DNA from: a virus
DNA: 64,000 nucleotides
Strand: one strand, 5' to 3'
IMG/VR virus record: IMGVR_UViG_3300042343_001539
Location: 43,038-107,037 of that record
The notes beneath the pieces were generated by a model, which searched no databases, was not told the DNA's origin, and worked only from the letters and a program-made list of their open reading frames with translations. The position numbers were made by a program, and so were the translations under genes. Below, piece by piece: positions 17,030 through 29,500 of this stretch. Numbering within the stretch: the first letter of the stretch is position 1; each line of letters opens with the position of its first letter.

Positions 17030-18145
17030 ATGCATATATCAAAACCAAATTCCGAAGATAGAATTTTTGCAGCAACTAATATACTGATGCCCGAAAATGG
17101 TAAAGTTATTTTAGTTCGTGATACTATTATTTACTATCCAATCGATGCGTATACCGTACAAGGTGGAACTAGATTTAAAACTAATCCATGGACTAGTCCA
17201 TATCGCTACAAGTTAGTCGGTCCTAATGCTCTTGGTTTAGTTATTAATTCTAAAAACGGTAAGATATCCGGAACTGTAAATCCAATATCAACTAAAACAA
17301 AAATAGTTCCGGTAAAAATAGCGATATTTGATAGTATTAATAAAAAATGTAATTTTTCCGACCCGCTAAATAATTTCACTAGAATAAAATTTTGTACTAT
17401 TTATTTTGACGTTAGATGGCCGCCTATTAGTGCAGCTATAACTAAAACATCATTAATTATTAATATTAACGATACTATAGACTTTAATCCATTTGTTAAT
17501 AATGGGGTTTCTGTTGTTACTGGCGGAACTGGTAAAAGTTTTAAATATGAATTCGATGTCGACTATTTAAAATTATTATATCCGCATATTTCATTCGGAC
17601 CTAATATTACAAAAAAAACATTCGGTAGTTTATCACTTAATAATAATACCGGAAAAATTACTGGGACTATATCAACAGAGTTCTTAGAATTTTTTAATAA
17701 CAATAAATTCGGAACTAAAATAATTCCATTATATTTTATCATTAAAGATAGATTAAATAATATTAGTGGTGTTGATAATGACGGTAAAATTTACAGTAGA
17801 ATTAAGATTGATTTATCATTAACTGTAGATGAATTATATATTTTAACTCCTCCAAATCCAATTAATTTAACCTTAGCCAAAGCGGTTGATAATACTAACC
17901 AATCATTTACTGTTATATCTAAAATTGGCGGGGGATTAAAACCGTATACAGTTTCCTTCGAATCTAAAACTTTCGATAAACATTTTCAATTGATAATTCA
18001 GTCAGATGATTCGGTTATTATCAAACCTAAAACGGTCAATTTGCCGGAAATACCCCGCATTAACAATCAATCGTCGGCAAAAGTTAACGTTATTGATTCT
18101 ATGGGGCAATTCGCCTATATTACTGCGTTTATAGAAGTTCATTAA
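17030..18145 (+). CDS. Stand-alone ISKP N-terminal domain protein (371 aa)
   Basis: The whole protein matches the first about 385 residues of the 1221-aa neighbour (MHISKPNSEDRIFAAT..., SPYRYKLVG, ISGTV). It stops at ITAFIEVH, exactly where the neighbour continues as ITAFIEIRDN into further domains. It therefore consists only of the shared N-terminal unit. It starts nine bases after the preceding stop and lacks a clear ribosome binding site, so translation may be coupled. Lys and Asn content is higher than in its paralogues. It could be a structural adaptor occupying an attachment site without a binding arm, or a truncated copy on the way to loss. The intact frame over 371 codons argues for selection. 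Confidence 0.8.
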   Translation: MHISKPNSEDRIFAATNILMPENGKVILVRDTIIYYPIDAYTVQGGTRFKTNPWTSPYRYKLVGPNALGLVINSKNGKISGTVNPISTKTKIVPVKIAIFDSINKKCNFSDPLNNFTRIKFCTIYFDVRWPPISAAITKTSLIININDTIDFNPFVNNGVSVVTGGTGKSFKYEFDVDYLKLLYPHISFGPNITKKTFGSLSLNNNTGKITGTISTEFLEFFNNNKFGTKIIPLYFIIKDRLNNISGVDNDGKIYSRIKIDLSLTVDELYILTPPNPINLTLAKAVDNTNQSFTVISKIGGGLKPYTVSFESKTFDKHFQLIIQSDDSVIIKPKTVNLPEIPRINNQSSAKVNVIDSMGQFAYITAFIEVH

Positions 18146-18178
18146 TATGATAGAACAGGTAAAATTACCGTTGATAAA

Positions 18179-18186
18179 GATAAATA
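18179..18186 (+). promoter_or_regulatory. Late promoter of the 1221-aa adhesin
   Basis: GATAAATA, 44 bases before ATG 18231. The surrounding spacer resembles the ones before 21966 and 23578. Confidence 0.55.
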
Positions 18187-18230
18187 TCATATTATCCATT
18201 TATACCATTTTAACCATACCGTGAGTAATT

Positions 18231-21200
18231 ATGTTTATATCAAAACCATTATTAAATACTAGATTATTTACTGCAGCTACTGCTAGTTTACCGGCGAATA
18301 ATACAGTAGAAGTCGAAGTAAATTCATTAGTATCATTCTCACCAGTTAATTCTCTTACTATAAGAGGTGGTACTAAATATAGAGCAAATAACTACGCATT
18401 CCCGTATAGATATCAATTTATCGGAACTAATACATTAAATTTAACTATCAATAACCAAACCGGATTAGTTAGTGGAACTATTCCAAGAATTAATGCAAAA
18501 TCGATAACTTCAGATGCAATGAAAATAGAAGTTGTTGATTTTCAAAAATATCGAGCTAATTTTGCGGATAGATTAGATAATTTCAAAAAAAATCGATATT
18601 GTGAAGTTTTATTTAAAGTTGTTTGGCCGGCTATCGTCGTTTCAATACCCCAAAATAAATTATCATTTGCTCAAAATATGGATGATACTGTTAGTTTTAA
18701 TCCATTTATTGATGCGAATAATAATTATGTGGTTTCTGGTGGGGCAATGGCGGGCGGAACTTATGCGGATGCCGGATTTAAATATGAATTTGATATTGAT
18801 AAATTAAAAGAAGTTTATCCATCAGTTCCATTCCTTAATGATATATCGGCGACTACTTTTGGTGATCTATCTATTAATAACGATACTGGTTTAATAACTG
18901 GGAAATTAAATGATAAATTTTTAACATTTTTTTCAGATCATGTTCCTGCTACTAAAAATAAAGCATTATATTTTATAGTTAAAGATAAATTCGATAACAA
19001 ATATGGTGTGGATAGAGATGGGAATATTAATAACCGAATTAGTATTAATTTAGCGTTAACTCTAACTGAATTAACGGTCGATGCGCCAGCAACCGCGGCT
19101 AATTTATTTTATTTAAAAAGTTGGTTTAATCCACAAAATCCATCTCCAATAAAATTAATTAATAATGTAACATTAGGTATTAAACCATATACATATACTT
19201 TCGCATCAACAGTTTTTCCGGATAATGGTTTAGCATTAGCCCAACAAGCTGATGGGTCTGTTAATTTAACCCGACCTTTAGGTGCAACAAATCAAATATT
19301 AGCTGCAAATAACGGAACAACTGCAGTTATTAATATAACAGATAAAGTAGGCCAACAAAAATCAATAACTGCATTTATTGAGATTCGAGATAATATTTGG
19401 TGGGATGATGGGAACACTGGTACTAGAAATTTTGATATTGCTGTCGGTGATGGATTATTGACGATATATGACGATAATACAAAATCATATTATAATAAAT
19501 TTGTAAAATCACCATTTCCTAACTTGACTGGCGGTTATCCGGTTTATGCATTTACTGCATCAAATAATTCAACGACTATCAACGCAACTACCGGATTGGT
19601 AAATAATCAATCATTTGCTACGGTCGGATCATATACTAATGATTATACAGTCACTGATTCGAAATCGTATACATGGTGGGTAAGACATAATTATAAAGTT
19701 TGGCCAAAATTAATTGCAGTTATTGATTCTACCTTACCGTTAGTAAATAATAAAAAAACAAAAATATATTTTGCAGAAACTAATTTATCTAATTTTAAAC
19801 CATTCGAAATAACGACTGCTGGTTCTGGAACTTATAAGTATGCGATAACTGCATCTAGCGGAACATATGCTAGTCGTTATTCAATGAATGAGGATACTGG
19901 CGCCATATCAACTGCTACTATAGTAATGGATGACGCCGCAGTTACTAATTTTACAGTTATGATAACGGATATAGTTACTCATGTCGTAATAACGGGCGAA
20001 GTTCAGATTAATACCAAACCAGCTAAAGTTTCAATCAATCCATTAACCTTTACTTATCCATTAAATGAAGTTAATGGATTTTCTCCATTTACTGATGTTT
20101 CTTCGAATAATACAATAACATCTAAATTATCTGGCGTTCCCGTATTTAAATATAGTTTTGTTACGTCGGCGTCTGATACTGATTCTGGCGTCGCAACCAA
20201 AGATTATTATACCATCGACTCAACTGGTAAAATTACATATACTGGTAATGGTTTACCATTCGATATGGCAAAAACAATTCTATATGTTAAAGTAGCTGAT
20301 AATGATTCACCTACTGTAGTTAAACCAGCAATTGCAACGATTACCTTATTTGGATTAACTATTACTTTTTCTGGTTTAGCTCCTCAAATTGGAAGTTCTC
20401 TTTCAGTCAGTGGATTACCGTCTGGCGCCTCAGGTATGACATATCAATGGTATACTGTTGATAATGGTGTAGCGTCTATATTATCTGGATCTACTGGGAC
20501 TACATTTACGCCTGCTGCAACCGAAACCCATAAAAGTATAGCAGTCGTAGTAAATTACGTATCCGACGGTTTTAAATATTCGGTTAGTTCATTAAACTCG
20601 GTTACTGTTTTAGCAGCAGATGAAACACCAATTTCATTCTCGTATCCAGTATTTGCATATAAATGGAGTAAAACAAATGTAAATAATTTTGGTCAGGCTG
20701 ATATGGATGGTTATTTTGCGGTTTATGGTCAAGGGACGATAACTAATGCGCCTAGAATTGGCGGCGGCGGTTTTAGCGCTCAAGGTGGGGCGAGTGTTTG
20801 TTACGTAACTAATATATCAGGTCATCCATCCGCGAATACTGCTGCGGATTTAACAGCAGCTAGTTATTCGTCTAGTGGGTATATCGACGTTCAAAAAACT
20901 AATATTTACGAAGCATTTAAATTCGAATTAAAAACTATATTAACAGACCCCACATTTAAAAATATTAAATATTTTGCATTCGTAGTTCATGACTTAGCAT
21001 CAGTTTTGCGGACTGTCGGTTCACAATTAACCTATAAGTTATATGATTTCGAGAATCCTAGTGTTATTTTAGATAGTACGGCAATGCAGGAACCAGGTAA
21101 TGGTTATATATTTAAAACCAATATGGCGTATGATGGTAGTGCAGCATCTGCAGTCGTTTTAGGATATTTTACTAGATACGAATCGGTTTGGGTTTATACG

Positions 21201-21896
21201 CCGAAAATGGTTTATTTACCTGGTTCTGGTGATAGCGACCCGAATATATCCGGATTACATTTAGATGCACCGAAAGTAGTAGTTCCTCCTAATCATGCAC
21301 CGACTGGTTCAATTACTATAACTAGTAATAATGCAGCTAATGCCGCCGGTTGTACATTATCATTAACTAATACCGTAGCTGATGCTGATGGATTAGGGAC
21401 TTTCTCATATCAATGGAAAGCCGACGGAACTGCAATTGCGAACGCAACAGCGGCTACTTATAAAACAGTAGCTTCGGATAACGGTAAAGTTATGACTTGC
21501 GAAATGAAGTATACTGACGGTATTGGAAATTTAGAGACTATTACAAGTTCAAATTCAATTACCATTACACAAAATCATCCAGCAACTCTTACGGTTACTC
21601 TAACGGGAACCGGTAAAATAGGCGAGAATTTAACCGCTACTATAACTAATGCATCGGATGCGGAAGGATTAGATTCAAACGCATATCAGTACATGTGGAG
21701 TTATAGCTCGAATAATCAATTGCGAAATGGTTTCAACGCACCAAATTCGGGGTCGTATTATAATAGTTCTACGTATCCAGTTCAAGCTCCACTAGTAGTG
21801 GGCAATGCGGTTTATGTCCGTGTTTGGGTAACCGACGCATTGGGTGTAGCGAGTGGGTGGGCTGAAAGTAATGATATTATAGTTGCTGCGGCGTAA
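18231..21896 (+). CDS. Multidomain Ig-like adhesin, ISKP family (1221 aa)
   Basis: The N-terminus (MFISKPLLNTRLFTAAT) is identical for 17 residues to that of the 1820-aa protein, and similarity continues to about residue 620. That stretch includes YYNKF, LTGGYPV and TAGSGTYKY segments, which have counterparts in the larger protein. Residues about 700-790 are a first Ig-like unit (PSGASGMTYQWYT). After an unrecognised beta-rich domain (about 800-1015) come two tandem Ig-like repeats (about 1020-1220). These carry the pattern 'DADGLG.FSYQW.....I..AT...Y', seen in many bacterial surface adhesins and RTX-type proteins. The same GTGAGTAATT precedes ATG 18231 as precedes ATG 11558 in related form, showing that the duplication included the leader. 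A receptor-binding side fibre is the likely role. Confidence 0.82.
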   Translation: MFISKPLLNTRLFTAATASLPANNTVEVEVNSLVSFSPVNSLTIRGGTKYRANNYAFPYRYQFIGTNTLNLTINNQTGLVSGTIPRINAKSITSDAMKIEVVDFQKYRANFADRLDNFKKNRYCEVLFKVVWPAIVVSIPQNKLSFAQNMDDTVSFNPFIDANNNYVVSGGAMAGGTYADAGFKYEFDIDKLKEVYPSVPFLNDISATTFGDLSINNDTGLITGKLNDKFLTFFSDHVPATKNKALYFIVKDKFDNKYGVDRDGNINNRISINLALTLTELTVDAPATAANLFYLKSWFNPQNPSPIKLINNVTLGIKPYTYTFASTVFPDNGLALAQQADGSVNLTRPLGATNQILAANNGTTAVINITDKVGQQKSITAFIEIRDNIWWDDGNTGTRNFDIAVGDGLLTIYDDNTKSYYNKFVKSPFPNLTGGYPVYAFTASNNSTTINATTGLVNNQSFATVGSYTNDYTVTDSKSYTWWVRHNYKVWPKLIAVIDSTLPLVNNKKTKIYFAETNLSNFKPFEITTAGSGTYKYAITASSGTYASRYSMNEDTGAISTATIVMDDAAVTNFTVMITDIVTHVVITGEVQINTKPAKVSINPLTFTYPLNEVNGFSPFTDVSSNNTITSKLSGVPVFKYSFVTSASDTDSGVATKDYYTIDSTGKITYTGNGLPFDMAKTILYVKVADNDSPTVVKPAIATITLFGLTITFSGLAPQIGSSLSVSGLPSGASGMTYQWYTVDNGVASILSGSTGTTFTPAATETHKSIAVVVNYVSDGFKYSVSSLNSVTVLAADETPISFSYPVFAYKWSKTNVNNFGQADMDGYFAVYGQGTITNAPRIGGGGFSAQGGASVCYVTNISGHPSANTAADLTAASYSSSGYIDVQKTNIYEAFKFELKTILTDPTFKNIKYFAFVVHDLASVLRTVGSQLTYKLYDFENPSVILDSTAMQEPGNGYIFKTNMAYDGSAASAVVLGYFTRYESVWVYTPKMVYLPGSGDSDPNISGLHLDAPKVVVPPNHAPTGSITITSNNAANAAGCTLSLTNTVADADGLGTFSYQWKADGTAIANATAATYKTVASDNGKVMTCEMKYTDGIGNLETITSSNSITITQNHPATLTVTLTGTGKIGENLTATITNASDAEGLDSNAYQYMWSYSSNNQLRNGFNAPNSGSYYNSSTYPVQAPLVVGNAVYVRVWVTDALGVASGWAESNDIIVAAA

Positions 21897-21914
21897 ATGG
21901 TAAATTAACCGTCG

Positions 21915-21922
21915 GATAAATA
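21915..21922 (+). promoter_or_regulatory. Late promoter of the 504-aa fibre gene
   Basis: GATAAATA, 43 bases before ATG 21966, which has a TGGAG ribosome binding site. Confidence 0.55.
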
Positions 21923-21965
21923 CAATATTATAATCATATTTCCCTATTTTTGGAGTTAATTTAAT

Positions 21966-23480
21966 ATGTTATCCGACGGCTTACAATTTCTCGCGGGAGC
22001 AGTAAATACAAATTTTTCACTTCCGTTTACTAATAATTTATCCACTGTCGTTAACGCGACCCGAGGGGATTTAGTTTACAATACTGGGATTAACCCAGGT
22101 CTTTATATTCATGATGGAGCTAAATGGGTTTTAGGCTTAGATTTAGGACCACAAACCGCTACACCCGATGCTGAAGTAACTACAAATAAAGGCATTGCTG
22201 GTGGATATGCTGCATTAGATACTAATAGTTTATTATTAACAGCTAACTTACCAGCATTTACTGGAGATGTTACTTCAAATGCCGGTTCTAATACTCTATC
22301 ATTAAATGCAATTCCTTGGAGTAAACTATCAGGTAAACCAACCACATTATCAAATTACGGTATTATCGAAACTGATGATTTATTAGTTGGTTTAATGAAT
22401 AGTAAAGTTTCAAAATCTGGTGTTGCATTAGCCGCAGGCACGGCAATTAAAGTTACCTTTAATTCAAATGGTTTAATCACAGCTGCTGGTTCATTAGCAT
22501 TATCTGATATTCCGGATTTACCTTGGAATAAAATTACAACTGGTAAACCGACTGCATTAACTGGTTATGGTATCACTGAAGCTGATCCATTATTAATGGC
22601 GATATCTAACTCTAAAATAAATAAACCAAGTACCGCTTTAACGCCAACTACAGCCACCAAAATTTCATTTAATGAAAATGGTTTAGTTACTAGTTCTGGT
22701 TCATTATCAGCTAATGATATTCCTATTATACCTTGGTCTAAATTAAATAATACTCCGACTTTATTAACTAATTATGGTATTAGTGAAGCTGATCCATTAT
22801 TAATGGCATTATATAATGCCAAAGTTCAAAAATCGGGTGCTATGTTGACAGCCGGAACTGCAACTAAAGTTACTTTTAATGCTAGTGGTTTAATAACTGC
22901 ATCTAGTCCATTAACCGTTTCTGATTTACCTGCCGGTTCATTAACTACGACGTCAGATTTAAATTGGGATAGAATTACCAATCATCCAACTACATTAGCT
23001 GGTTATGGTATAATTGCAACTGATACTATATTAACGGCTATTACTGATTTGATTACTGGTGTTAATGGTGGATCATCTGCTATTACAGCAGATCCAACTA
23101 TTAAAATAGTTCGAGTAAATGGCGATAATTATAATATAACAGTTGCTGATAATGGTAAATTTTTACAAGTAAACGATGAAGTTAATAGATCAATTATAGT
23201 TCCTGCGGTTGGTGTTTTAACTATAGGTAAAAACTTTACCGTTTATAATCAATCACCTAATTATATAACAAACGTAGTAATTCCGGTTGGTTATACAGTT
23301 CGTCAAAGTGGGGATGCAACTATAAAAATTAATGGTGCTAATGGTGGTAAAATTGTCATCGCCCCATTCTGTAAAGTTACTTTATTATTTACGTCGGAAG
23401 ATGGAACATCAACTGGACCAACATCAGCAGTTAATCAAATTATTGTAGATGGTGTTTTTGATACTGCATCATTAACCTAA
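21966..23480 (+). CDS. Tail-fibre protein (504 aa), MLxxG family
   Basis: The N-terminal 55 residues (MLSDGLQFLAGAVNTNFSLP, then RGDLVYNTG and GLYIHDG) are close to those of the 5730-aa protein next door and are probably its attachment domain. Residues about 95-330 hold three tandem repeats of about 90 residues, each containing 'PW.K....PT.L..YGI.E.D.LL' and 'G.A.K.TFN..GL.....L'. The last 110 residues are a distinct C-terminal domain (VADNGKFLQVN, GKNFTVYNQSP, VTLLFTSEDG) typical of fibre tips. TGGAG precedes ATG 21966. It could be a short fibre, or the segment that links the giant fibre to the virion. Confidence 0.85.
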   Translation: MLSDGLQFLAGAVNTNFSLPFTNNLSTVVNATRGDLVYNTGINPGLYIHDGAKWVLGLDLGPQTATPDAEVTTNKGIAGGYAALDTNSLLLTANLPAFTGDVTSNAGSNTLSLNAIPWSKLSGKPTTLSNYGIIETDDLLVGLMNSKVSKSGVALAAGTAIKVTFNSNGLITAAGSLALSDIPDLPWNKITTGKPTALTGYGITEADPLLMAISNSKINKPSTALTPTTATKISFNENGLVTSSGSLSANDIPIIPWSKLNNTPTLLTNYGISEADPLLMALYNAKVQKSGAMLTAGTATKVTFNASGLITASSPLTVSDLPAGSLTTTSDLNWDRITNHPTTLAGYGIIATDTILTAITDLITGVNGGSSAITADPTIKIVRVNGDNYNITVADNGKFLQVNDEVNRSIIVPAVGVLTIGKNFTVYNQSPNYITNVVIPVGYTVRQSGDATIKINGANGGKIVIAPFCKVTLLFTSEDGTSTGPTSAVNQIIVDGVFDTASLT

Positions 23481-23526
23481 TAAAATCGTTTAAAATTAAG
23501 TAGTTCGTGGTAGTTCTAGCCGGTAG

Positions 23527-23534
23527 AATAAATA
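23527..23534 (+). promoter_or_regulatory. Late promoter of the giant fibre gene
   Basis: AATAAATA, 43 bases before ATG 23578. The same distance is seen before 21966, pointing to a duplicated leader. Confidence 0.55.
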
Positions 23535-23577
23535 AAATATTACAATACAAATTTACATCATTTGGAGTTAATATTAT

Positions 23578-26500
23578 ATGTTATCTGCCGGCTTACAATT
23601 TATTGGTGGAGCAGTAAGTTCCAATCTTATCTTACCGTTTACCAACAATTTAGCATCCATTACACCAGAACGCGGGTCAATCGTTTATAATACAGGTGTT
23701 AATCCTGGTATTTACATATATAATGGAACCACATGGATGGACGTAGTCCCAGTTCCAGACGGCGACCCATCAAAAATTATTTCATCAAATACACTTCCAG
23801 CATTTACAGGTGATGTTCGTTCGGTAGCCGGATCTGCAACATTATTATTAAATGATATTTTACCAGACTTAATTGGTGATGAAGCTACTTATAATTCAGT
23901 CGTAGTTAATAGTAAAGGTCAGATTATTGATGGGTATTACTATACCACATTAACCGATATGGGTATATCTGATGCGGATGAATTATTATTAAACAAAGAA
24001 ATAATTGATAATAAAGGTATGCCGGATGGTTACGCCGGTTTAGATTCCGATGCATATTTGTTAGCTGAAAATTTTCCGGGATTTACTGGAGACGTAGTTT
24101 CAGTTCCCGGTACTAATATATTAACCTTAAAATCATTAAATAATGCATCTAACCCATTAGTTTCAATTACCGGAACTTATAATTCAGTTATCGTTAATAA
24201 TAAAGGTTTAGTAATTGGTGGTACTAAATTAGATTTATATACAAAATCGGAAGTTGATTTTTTAATTGGTAGTAATGTTTATCAACTCGATACTCAATTA
24301 GTTAATATAGCTGGAACTCAAACTCCAATTAATTATAAAAATTCAAAATATGCTATATTAAATAATACCGCTGCAGCTAGTGCAAAAAAGGGTGATATTG
24401 CTGTCGTTACTGCAGTTAATACTACTTACGTTAGAAAACAAATAACTGAAGATATTTTATCTGATTGGATTGAATTACCTCAGCGCGATAATGGATTAAG
24501 TGGCGTCGATATTACATCTAGATTAACCCTTGATCTTAGATTAACTAATACTTCAGCTGGATTGCAGATTATTAATTCAGCTAATCCGGGTCGTAGATTT
24601 TCATTACCTGCTCCATCTACAGTTCAAACTGGCGGACCATTATTCATCTTTAAAAATAAAGATATTACTAATGGATTTAAATTATTTACATCGACTGGTA
24701 ATTTCTTATTTGATGTGAATAGTGATTCTACTGTTAGTGTTTATCTAGCCGGATCAACTGACTTAGATTGGATGTTCGTCGATCATAGCTTAAAAGGTCG
24801 CGAATTATCAAGTAATAAATCAGCCAATACATCATTAGTTGGAACTAATAATGTTTCTAGTGATACTTTATATCCGACTCAAAAAGCAGTTAAAACTTAC
24901 GTCGATAATAAAATATCTGACAATATTACCAGTATAAAAGGAACCTCTATTACAACTGGCGGTAATGCCCCAGAATTAATTAATGCTGGTTTAGCCACAT
25001 TAGATAAAAATAATTTATTAACAATTGAGCAATTACCGCCTCAAGCTATTGCTAAAGTTTATAGTTTACCTGCGACGTATGATAAAGATGGTCAAACGTA
25101 TACAACTTCTACGATAAATTATTTGGATGCATTATATGCTTATGCATCGACCAATAATATTGAATACAATATCGGTGATACTTTAGTTATCGATAGTCTT
25201 AAAAAGACTTTTATTGTTCAATCTGTTGGGCCAGTTCATTTCCTTGATTTACCGGTTGGTGTTACTTCTGTTAATGGTCGAATTGGTGCCGTTACTATAG
25301 ATGCAAGTGATGTTTCTACTGGTGTATTTGACCCTAGTTTAATACCGAACGTTACATCTATTAGCTCAGTTAGAAATCATGGTCCTATCACCGAATCGTT
25401 AGTACTAACCAAGGATTCTGAAAATATTCAGTTGTTTAGTACACAAACCGATAATTTAAATATTAAATTACCAGCTGTATCGTCAATGTCTGCGGTCGGC
25501 GTTAAATTTATTATTAAAAATACAGGTTTCGTTACTGAAAAATCAATAGATATTAAAAATTCAGCTAATACTACATTATATACATTAGCTCCAAACCAAG
25601 CAGTTACTGCGATATTAGTTAATAAGGATATTGATGATGCCTCATCTTGGATTGTAGCTGGTTATGCGGTTCCGGATCGATTTGCTGAATTAGATCGCAA
25701 TAAAAAAATATTAGCAGCTCAATTACCGACCTTTACTGGTGATGTTACTTCTGATGGAACTGATATTACGATTAAAGATGCACCATTTTATAATGAATCG
25801 TATACTGATGAGTTTTATGGTTATACGAAAGTTAATAGACAAGGTTTAATTACCGACGTTAAAAATAGATTAGTTACTATATCAGATATCAATCAATTAC
25901 CAGAATTGAGTGATGATACTTTTGATCCAGATATTAGATATTCAATAGCGGATACAAAATTAGTTTATACTTGGGATGGAAGTAAATATGTTCTAGTAGA
26001 TAACTTATATGCAGCCCATAATTATATTATAAGTACATTAGGGGCCGATAAATCACACATCATTAAACCAGGATCGAAAGCATTATTAGCAACTAAAGGT
26101 GATTTAGTTCATATTTTATCCGAGAAAAAAACCTATTATTTAAATAGCCCTAATTCATCCGTTTTAGCTAATTGGGTTGAATTGTTTGCTAATTTAGAGG
26201 GTGTTGAATTTGCAGCGAATAAAAATAAAATCGATGGTTATGCTGGTTTAGATGCATCGGGTAAATTAGATTTAACTCAAATCCCAGCTTTTGCGTATAC
26301 TAAAGTAGAATCAGATGCTAAATATGCAGATAAAACATTATTAGGTGATCGAAATACAGCTGGTGGTTATTTAGGTTTAAATTTAGATAATAAAATAGAT
26401 TCTGCTTATTTACCTGCGATTACAACTAATAATATCGCAACTGTTACTACTATAGCAGAACGTGATGCATTAGTTGCATCTATTGGTGATATGGCTATAG

Positions 26501-29500
26501 TGATGGGGTCTGTAAATAAGAATTATATCTTATCTGCAACCGAGCCTAATGTTTGGACTGAATTAGCTAATCCGACCGGAGGTGTAACCTCAATAAACGG
26601 TAATACGGGGGTTATTAGTTTAACATTAGCGAATATATCGGGAACCTTACCTGCGACTGCTTTACCGACGTTTACTGGTGATATTTTACGAGCAAATGGC
26701 TCAGCTGAACTGACTATTGCTAAATTAAACGGTATCGTATTAGATTCATCGTTTAATGGAACAACATTGCCATCAGACGGTGCAGTTTTTACTTATTCGG
26801 TAGCTGGCGGTAAAGCAACTTGGCGCCCATTAACAATCAATAATTTATCTGGAACATTAAGCCCGACTGCATTACCTGCATTGATCGGTGATGTTACTTC
26901 TATCGCTGGAACTAATAATTTAGCAATTAATAAATTAAACGGTATTAATTTAGATCCAGCATTTAGTGATTCAGTTTTACCTGACGATGGTGATGTATTT
27001 ACTTTCTCTGCGACCGGCGCTAAAGCAACTTGGAAACCATTAAATGCGAGTAGCTTTACTACCGGAACATTATCAATTAATATTTTACCAGCATTCGCTG
27101 GCGATGTTTCATCAGTTGCTGGAACAAACGAATTAGTTATATCTAAAATTAACGGTATTGCATTAGATACTGAATTTAATAAAGATAACTTACCAATTGA
27201 TGGTTCCATTTTAACTTATTCGTCATCTACTTCTAAAATAGCATGGAAAGCATTTGATGCAAGTATAATGGTAACTGGAACGTTAGGAATCGGTAGGTTA
27301 CCAGCGTTTACTGGAGATGTAACGTCTACTTTAGGAACCAATACTTTAACCTTATCGAATACTGGAGTCGTTGCTGGAACGTATAATTCAGTAACGGTGG
27401 ATGCAAAAGGTCGTGTTACTGCTGGATCATCATTTGAAACCTATTCAAAAACAGAAGCCGATGCAAAATACTTACTAAAAACAGCTCTAGGTAATAGAGA
27501 TGAAGCGGGTGGATATGTCGGTTTAAATAATGCGAAAAAAATCGACCCTTCTTTCTTACCAGCAATTACATTAAATACGTCATATAGTGTTACTACATTA
27601 GAAGAAAGAGATGCATTAACAACCACTAATATTGGCGATATCGCTATTGTAACTGGTGATATAAATGCGACTTATATTTTATCGAATGCGTCACCAAAGA
27701 CTTGGACTTTATTATCAAATCCATTAAGTGCAGGATCTGGTTTTAACCCAGATAGTTTTGTTTTAGCTGATATTAAAGGTAATTTATCAGCGGAAGCATT
27801 ACCAGCATTTACTGGTGATGTTACTTCAGTTGCTGGGACTAATATATTAACATTATCTAATACTAATGCAATTGCCGGTACTTATAATAATGACGCTAGT
27901 GCAATAACTCCATTTACTGTCGATACTAAAGGTCGAATTGTTAGTGTTGGATCTCCAGTTACTATCAAACCACATTTTACTGATATTATTGGGATGCCTG
28001 CATCATTAGCCGATTTCGGTATTGGTGATTTATATACTAAAGCACAAATAGATACCTTAATAACTAATAAATTAGAAAAAAATGCGGATATTGTTGCTGG
28101 TTCAGGTTTTAAAATTACTTATGACACAAAAGGTTTAATTACTGGCAGTTCAGATTTATTATTAGCTGATATCCCAGCATTACCGGCAGATAAAATTACA
28201 TCTGGCATCATTGATATTAATAGATTACCAGCTAATTTAGTATTTAAAGATGAATCTGGTAGTATTCCATCATCGTTAATTCCATCAGTTTCATTAACTA
28301 GTACAGTAACTCCAGCTACCACTGCGGATATGACTTCGTCTACTGCATCTACTGGTACTTTAGCTATTATTACGAACGACCCAGATCCGACTAAAAATGG
28401 ATCTTATATTAAAGCGGATGATGGTTCATGGAAACAATTATCAGTACCGACTGGAACAGTTGCTTCGATTAACGGCAAATCAGGTAATATTGAAAAAATA
28501 TTACCAGAAGATATAGCCGGTTTATTTGCAGATGATTTAAATAAAACATTATTAACTTCAAAATTACCGTTATTTGATGGTGATATAGTTTCAACTGCAA
28601 ATAATAGAAATATATTAACTTTAAAAGATATTCCGACTATAACCGAAAATATTAGTTATACTTCAGTTAAAGTAAATAGTAAAGGTATAGTAATTGGCGG
28701 TATAATTGGCGATAATTATAATAAAGCTGATATCGATGATAAATTTGTTACTAAATTATCTTTAGGTGAGAAAAATGCAATTGGTGGTTATGTTAGTTTA
28801 AATCTATCGAATGCAATTCCAGCAGAACATTTACCGATATTTGACGGCGATGTTGTTTCTACATCATTTGCGAGAAATACATTAACATTAAAAGATATGC
28901 CTGGTTTAGTAGAAGGCGCTTCTTATTCTTCTATTACTGTAAACAAAAAAGGTTTAGTAATTGGTGGTTCAATCGGAACTAACTACTCCAAAGAAGAAAT
29001 CGATACTAAATTTTTATCGAAATCAATTGCTGGCGATCGTAATGCACCAGATGGTTTTGCCGGATTAAATTCAGACGGTAAAATCGATTCGGCTTATTTA
29101 CCATCTATTACATTAAACAATATCAAATCAGTTACTACAATTGCTGCGAGAGATGCATTAGTAGCAAAAATTGGTGATATTGCTATCGTATCCGGTAATA
29201 TCAATAAAACCTATATATTATCGTCATTAACACCAAAAATTTGGAACGAAATGTTAAGTCCAACTGGTGGTGTTACGTCAGTTAATGGTAATATCGGGGC
29301 TGTTACTTTAGATTTATCTAATTTACCTGGTAATTTAGCAATGGAAAATGCGCCAGTTTATACAACTGGCGATGTAATAACTAATGTTGATACCCATGAA
29401 TTATCATTAAATACAATTGATGGATTAGCGGCCGGGACTTATAGTAAAGTTACGGTTAATAATAAAGGTTTAGTAATAGCAGCAACTCAATTGACATTAG

